A stretch of 64,000 bases of DNA. It comes from Brevibacillus centrosporus (lineage in GTDB: Bacteria; Bacillota; Bacilli; Brevibacillales; Brevibacillaceae). Below the pieces are notes generated by a model. The model had not been told where the DNA came from and searched no databases. It saw nothing but the letters and a program-made list of their open reading frames with translations. Positions 61,606 through 64,000 of this stretch are shown piece by piece. A program made the translations under genes and the position numbers. The stretch covers positions 577,629 to 641,628 of the forward strand of contig NZ_RHHP01000001.1 of assembly GCF_003710815.1 (NCBI RefSeq). Direction: 5' to 3'. Position 1 is the stretch's first letter, and every line of letters begins with the position of its first letter.

Positions 61606-61818
61606 CTACTCCACGGATACGAGGATATCGCCTTCGTTTACAAAATCGCCGATATTCGCTTTAACTTCTACTACTTTGCCCGCTACTTCCGCCTGGACTG
61701 GAACCTCCATCTTCATGGATTCCAATACGACGACGTCTTGCCCTGCACTGATTTCATCTCCGACTTGTACCAGGACATTGATAACAGTCCCTGCCATGTT
61801 CGCTGCTACTTGTTTCAT
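61606..61818 (-). CDS. yngHB: Biotin carboxyl carrier protein (small)
   Basis: Predicted 70-residue biotinyl domain. The biotinylated lysine is K36 in VLESMKMEVPV, with the usual flanking Met residues and the mirror-symmetric beta hairpins (GTVINVLVQVGDEISAGQDV / GKVVEVKANIGDFVNEGDIL). It carries the carboxyl group from the biotin carboxylase upstream to the YngE subunit. Here it is a separate gene rather than the C-terminus of the carboxylase. GGGAGAG precedes the ATG. Confidence 0.95.
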   Translation of the reverse strand: MKQVAANMAGTVINVLVQVGDEISAGQDVVVLESMKMEVPVQAEVAGKVVEVKANIGDFVNEGDILVSVE

Positions 61819-61833
61819 GTCACATTCTCTCCC

Positions 61834-63180
61834 TTATTTCTTTGGATTCGCTGCTCGCTCTTGGACAAACCAGGTTGTGTAGTTCCCTTCGCGGAAGCGC
61901 TCGTCTGACAAGACTTCCAATAAAAACGGAATGTTTGTTTTTATCCCGGTAATCTGAAAGTTCTGTATCGCATGGATCGCTCTTTCTATTGCCTCTTCCC
62001 TTGTCGTGCCCGTGATGATCACTTTGGCAATCATCGGATCGTAAAACGGAGTGACCTGCGTATTGCTCTCGACCCCATCATCGATGCGTACATGCTCCAT
62101 GACTGGCGGCTGATATAGGGTGATCGTCCCTGGCGATGGCAGGAATGTCACGGGATCCTCCGCGTATACACGCAGCTCGATCGCATGGCGCAATGCTTTT
62201 ACTTCACCCTGATCGATGGCAATTGGCAGCCCATTGGCAATAGCCAGCTGCATCGAAACCAGGTCCAAGCCTGTCATTTCTTCTGTTACCGGATGCTCCA
62301 CCTGCAAGCGTGTATTCATTTCCAAAAAGTAAAAATTTTTGTTTTCGTCTACGATGAATTCTACCGTACCCACACCTGTGTACCCTACCGCTTTTCCTGC
62401 TAGGACAGCGGACTGGCAAAGCAGCTCTCTGGTTTTCTCGTCCAGAAATGGAGATGGACTTTCCTCCAGCACCTTTTGATGGCGTCGCTGGATGGAGCAC
62501 TCTCTCTCCAACAAATGCAGGACATTTCCGTACTGGTCTCCTGCGATCTGTACCTCGATGTGATGAGGACGTTCTACATACTTCTCCACGAACATGGAGT
62601 CATTGCCGAAATACGCCTTTGCACGTCCGCGCAAAGACTGGTACGCTTGCCTCAGGCTCGCTTCATCCTGGCAGATCTGCATCCCGATGCCGCCGCCGCC
62701 AGCGCTCGCCTTCAACATGACTGGATAACCGATGTCCGCAGCTACGCTTGCCGCGTCGTCTACCGTATCGAGCGAGTTTTCGCTTCCCGGAACGACTGGA
62801 ACACCTGCCTGCTGCATGATGCGGCGGGCTGTCAGCTTGTCGCCCATCTGTCCGATGACTTCCGGTGCAGGCCCGATGAAGATGATCCCTTCCTCCTGCA
62901 CACGGCGGGCAAACCCCTCGTTTTCCGAAAGCAAGCCGTAGCCGGGATGGATCGCATCTGCTCCTGTGCGTTTCGCTGCGTCGATAATCGCATCGACATT
63001 CAAATAGCTGTGAGGGACAGGAGGTGGCCCAATGTGCACTGCTTCATCAGCTTCTCTTACAAATGGCATATTTTTATCGGCATCTGAGTACACAGCTACC
63101 GTCGCCACTTTCTCTGATTTGCATGTGCGGATAATTCGCCTGGCGATTTCGCCGCGGTTCGCAATCAACACCTTAAGCAT
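61834..63180 (-). CDS. yngH: Biotin carboxylase subunit of acyl-CoA carboxylase
   Basis: Predicted 448-residue biotin carboxylase, the length of AccC. N-terminal MLKVLIANRGEIARRIIRTC, ATP-grasp glycine loop MLKASAGGGGIGMQI, the catalytic EMNTRLQVEHPVTE and RIYAED-like RVYAEDPVTFLPSPG are all present. It uses ATP and bicarbonate to carboxylate biotin on the carrier protein. First gene of the operon, with a perfect cre site 40 bases upstream. It has no obvious partner for fatty acid synthesis here, so it is the catabolic paralogue rather than accC. Confidence 0.93.
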   Translation of the reverse strand: MLKVLIANRGEIARRIIRTCKSEKVATVAVYSDADKNMPFVREADEAVHIGPPPVPHSYLNVDAIIDAAKRTGADAIHPGYGLLSENEGFARRVQEEGIIFIGPAPEVIGQMGDKLTARRIMQQAGVPVVPGSENSLDTVDDAASVAADIGYPVMLKASAGGGGIGMQICQDEASLRQAYQSLRGRAKAYFGNDSMFVEKYVERPHHIEVQIAGDQYGNVLHLLERECSIQRRHQKVLEESPSPFLDEKTRELLCQSAVLAGKAVGYTGVGTVEFIVDENKNFYFLEMNTRLQVEHPVTEEMTGLDLVSMQLAIANGLPIAIDQGEVKALRHAIELRVYAEDPVTFLPSPGTITLYQPPVMEHVRIDDGVESNTQVTPFYDPMIAKVIITGTTREEAIERAIHAIQNFQITGIKTNIPFLLEVLSDERFREGNYTTWFVQERAANPKK

Positions 63181-63219
63181 GGAAGCAACTCTCCCCTCTT
63201 TCGCTAATCCCGATCAGAC

Positions 63220-63233
63220 TGAAAGCGTTTTCA
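63220..63233. promoter_or_regulatory. Catabolite-responsive element (cre) of the yng operon
   Basis: TGAAAGCGTTTTCA fits the CcpA consensus TGWNANCGNTNWCA at every fixed position and is nearly palindromic. It lies about 40 bases before yngH, where CcpA binding would repress in glucose. Confidence 0.82.
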
Positions 63234-63394
63234 ATGTCGATTCCGGGTTAGCTTGTGATACTACCTTCTATTTTGCCATGAGCGTGGATATATATCTAGG
63301 TTGAATTCTTAAAAATTTCCAGGGAAGCGAAATCATTTCCTGACAAATAGTCCCCTCACGAAAGAAAAACTCCACGATTATCCGTATCTTGGTG

Positions 63395-63400
63395 TATAAT
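63395..63400 (+). promoter_or_regulatory. Possible -10 box of ylbP
   Basis: A perfect TATAAT 55 bases before ylbP; no good -35 box at 16-18 bases upstream, so the promoter is tentative. The rest of the 275-base gap between yngH and ylbP holds only the cre site. Confidence 0.35.
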
Positions 63401-63455
63401 AAAGACAATGGCCAAATGGCTGAAGGTAAAGAGCTGTGAGAGGAGTGGCTGAGCA

Positions 63456-63923
63456 ATGTTTGAAGTAAAACGTTTACAAATCAACTACAAGACACTCGAG
63501 GAATTCCAGAAGTTTCGCGAATTTGGCCTGGAGGAGCTTTCGATGAAGGAAGACCTGGAGGCGAACATCGTGGAAAACGATTCAGAGTCTCCTTTTTATG
63601 GCATTTACGACAATGATCTGATGGTTGCCCGGATGAGCCTCTACAAAATCGACGGAAAATATGATCGTTACTTCCAGCCTGCTCAAGATTACTACGAGCT
63701 GTGGAAGCTTGAAGTTTTGCCTGATTACCGCGACAAAGATTATGGAACAGCTCTGGTTAACCATGCAAAAAGCTTTGGTGCACCGATAAAAACAAACTCC
63801 CGTTGTCGCGCTGATCAATTCTGGTTGAAAATGGGCTTTACCCCTGTGAAATACAATCTCATGCGTGACCGTGGCGAAAATCCATATGTATGGTTGCCTG
63901 AGAACGTTGCCTTGCAAGACTAG
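63456..63923 (+). CDS. ylbP: GNAT-family N-acetyltransferase YlbP
   Basis: Predicted 155-residue protein. The GNAT core is seen in DNDLMVARMSLYKIDGKYDR, the LWKLEVLPDYRDKDYGTALV acetyl-CoA loop (here without the classical Q/RxxGxG/A) and FWLKMGFTPVKYNLMRDRGE. It matches the YlbP group, in which catalytic substrate is unknown. The start has AGAGGAG 11 bases upstream. In B. subtilis ylbP adjoins panE; here the yng operon separates the two. Confidence 0.9.
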   Translation: MFEVKRLQINYKTLEEFQKFREFGLEELSMKEDLEANIVENDSESPFYGIYDNDLMVARMSLYKIDGKYDRYFQPAQDYYELWKLEVLPDYRDKDYGTALVNHAKSFGAPIKTNSRCRADQFWLKMGFTPVKYNLMRDRGENPYVWLPENVALQD

Positions 63924-63946
63924 CTCTTCCTCATAGGAAAAAGAAA

Positions 63947-63969
63947 AGAAGCGGTGGAAGCCCGCTTCT
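63947..63969. terminator. Probable terminator after ylbP
   Basis: Perfect stem AGAAGCGG / CCGCTTCT with a seven-base loop. T-rich sequence follows on the minus strand (TTTCTTTTTCC), so it may mainly serve a minus-strand gene beyond the window. A GCCCGCTTCT unit is repeated twice after the loop. Confidence 0.5.
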
Positions 63970-64000
63970 AAGCCCGCTTCTCAGGCTGTCGATAAAGTCG

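Noticed and set aside
63234..63330. Sigma-E promoter for the yng operon, expected from the B. subtilis homologue
   Set aside because: ATATAT-rich sequence is present, but no -35/-10 pair with correct spacing could be found.
1..64000. CRISPR arrays, prophage or toxin-antitoxin and defence systems
   Set aside because: No regularly spaced repeats, integrases, phage structural genes, nucleases or typical small toxin pairs were seen.

Overview
The window is chromosomal DNA of an endospore-forming Gram-positive bacterium, most likely Brevibacillus or a close relative in Paenibacillaceae. This rests on a complete gerP operon, spoIIGA-sigE-sigG, spoVD and spoVE, an S-layer-homology protein, bacillithiol synthesis (bshC), a mDAP-type MurE, and a division and cell-wall (dcw) cluster in Bacillus order but with murA between murB and divIB. 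Genus assignment is inference from gene content and order; no database was searched. There are no rRNA or tRNA genes, CRISPR arrays, prophages or transposases.

Layout. (1) 1-4.5 kb, minus strand: a DUF350 gene cut by the window edge, pspA behind a textbook sigma-W promoter, topB and a DUF2515 gene. (2) 4.5-9 kb: a squalene-hopene/sporulene-type cyclase, a lone GerPD-like gene on the opposite strand, and gerPABCDEF with a sigma-K-like promoter. (3) 9-16 kb: an Hsp20-like gene, an LCP-family wall-polymer ligase, an FAD oxidoreductase-Nudix pair, and a three-gene unit (DksA/TraR-like protein, enolase-superfamily enzyme, MFS transporter). (4) 16.3-47 kb, all minus strand: the division, cell-wall and sporulation block. 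In transcription order it runs mraZ-rsmH-ftsL-pbpB-spoVD-murE-mraY-murD-spoVE-murG-murB-murA-divIB-ylxW-ylxX-sbp-ftsA-ftsZ-spoIIGA-sigE-sigG-ylmC-ylmD-ylmE-sepF-ylmG-ylmH-divIVA-ileS, with a T-box before ileS. (5) 47-54 kb: ahcY immediately upstream of mraZ, a divergent LysR regulator/APC permease pair, a GntR-MFS pair and an SLH-domain protein. (6) 54-58 kb: bshC, an XRE-cupin regulator, a DUF3397 gene and panE. (7) 58-63.2 kb: a leucine/isovalerate catabolic operon (yngH-yngHB-yngG-yngF-yngE type) behind a perfect cre site. (8) The right end carries ylbP.

How it works together. Region 4 makes lipid II (MurA, B, D, E, MraY, MurG), polymerises it at the septum (PbpB, SpoVD, SpoVE), builds and places the Z-ring (FtsZ, FtsA, SepF, FtsL, DivIB, DivIVA) and couples septation to mother-cell and forespore sigma factors. 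The regulatory signals are the most informative part: an array of MraZ operators under a promoter that overlaps the ahcY terminator, a hairpin that occludes the spoVD ribosome-binding site, a terminator between ftsL and pbpB, a sigma-H-type promoter before ftsA, a long-spacer Spo0A-type promoter before spoIIGA, and an intergenic hairpin repeat present in three clear copies. I did not find a convincing wholly new multi-gene system. The best leads are the spoVD hairpin, the dispersed repeat, the extra GerPD-like gene beside the cyclase, and the DksA-like/enolase/MFS unit.
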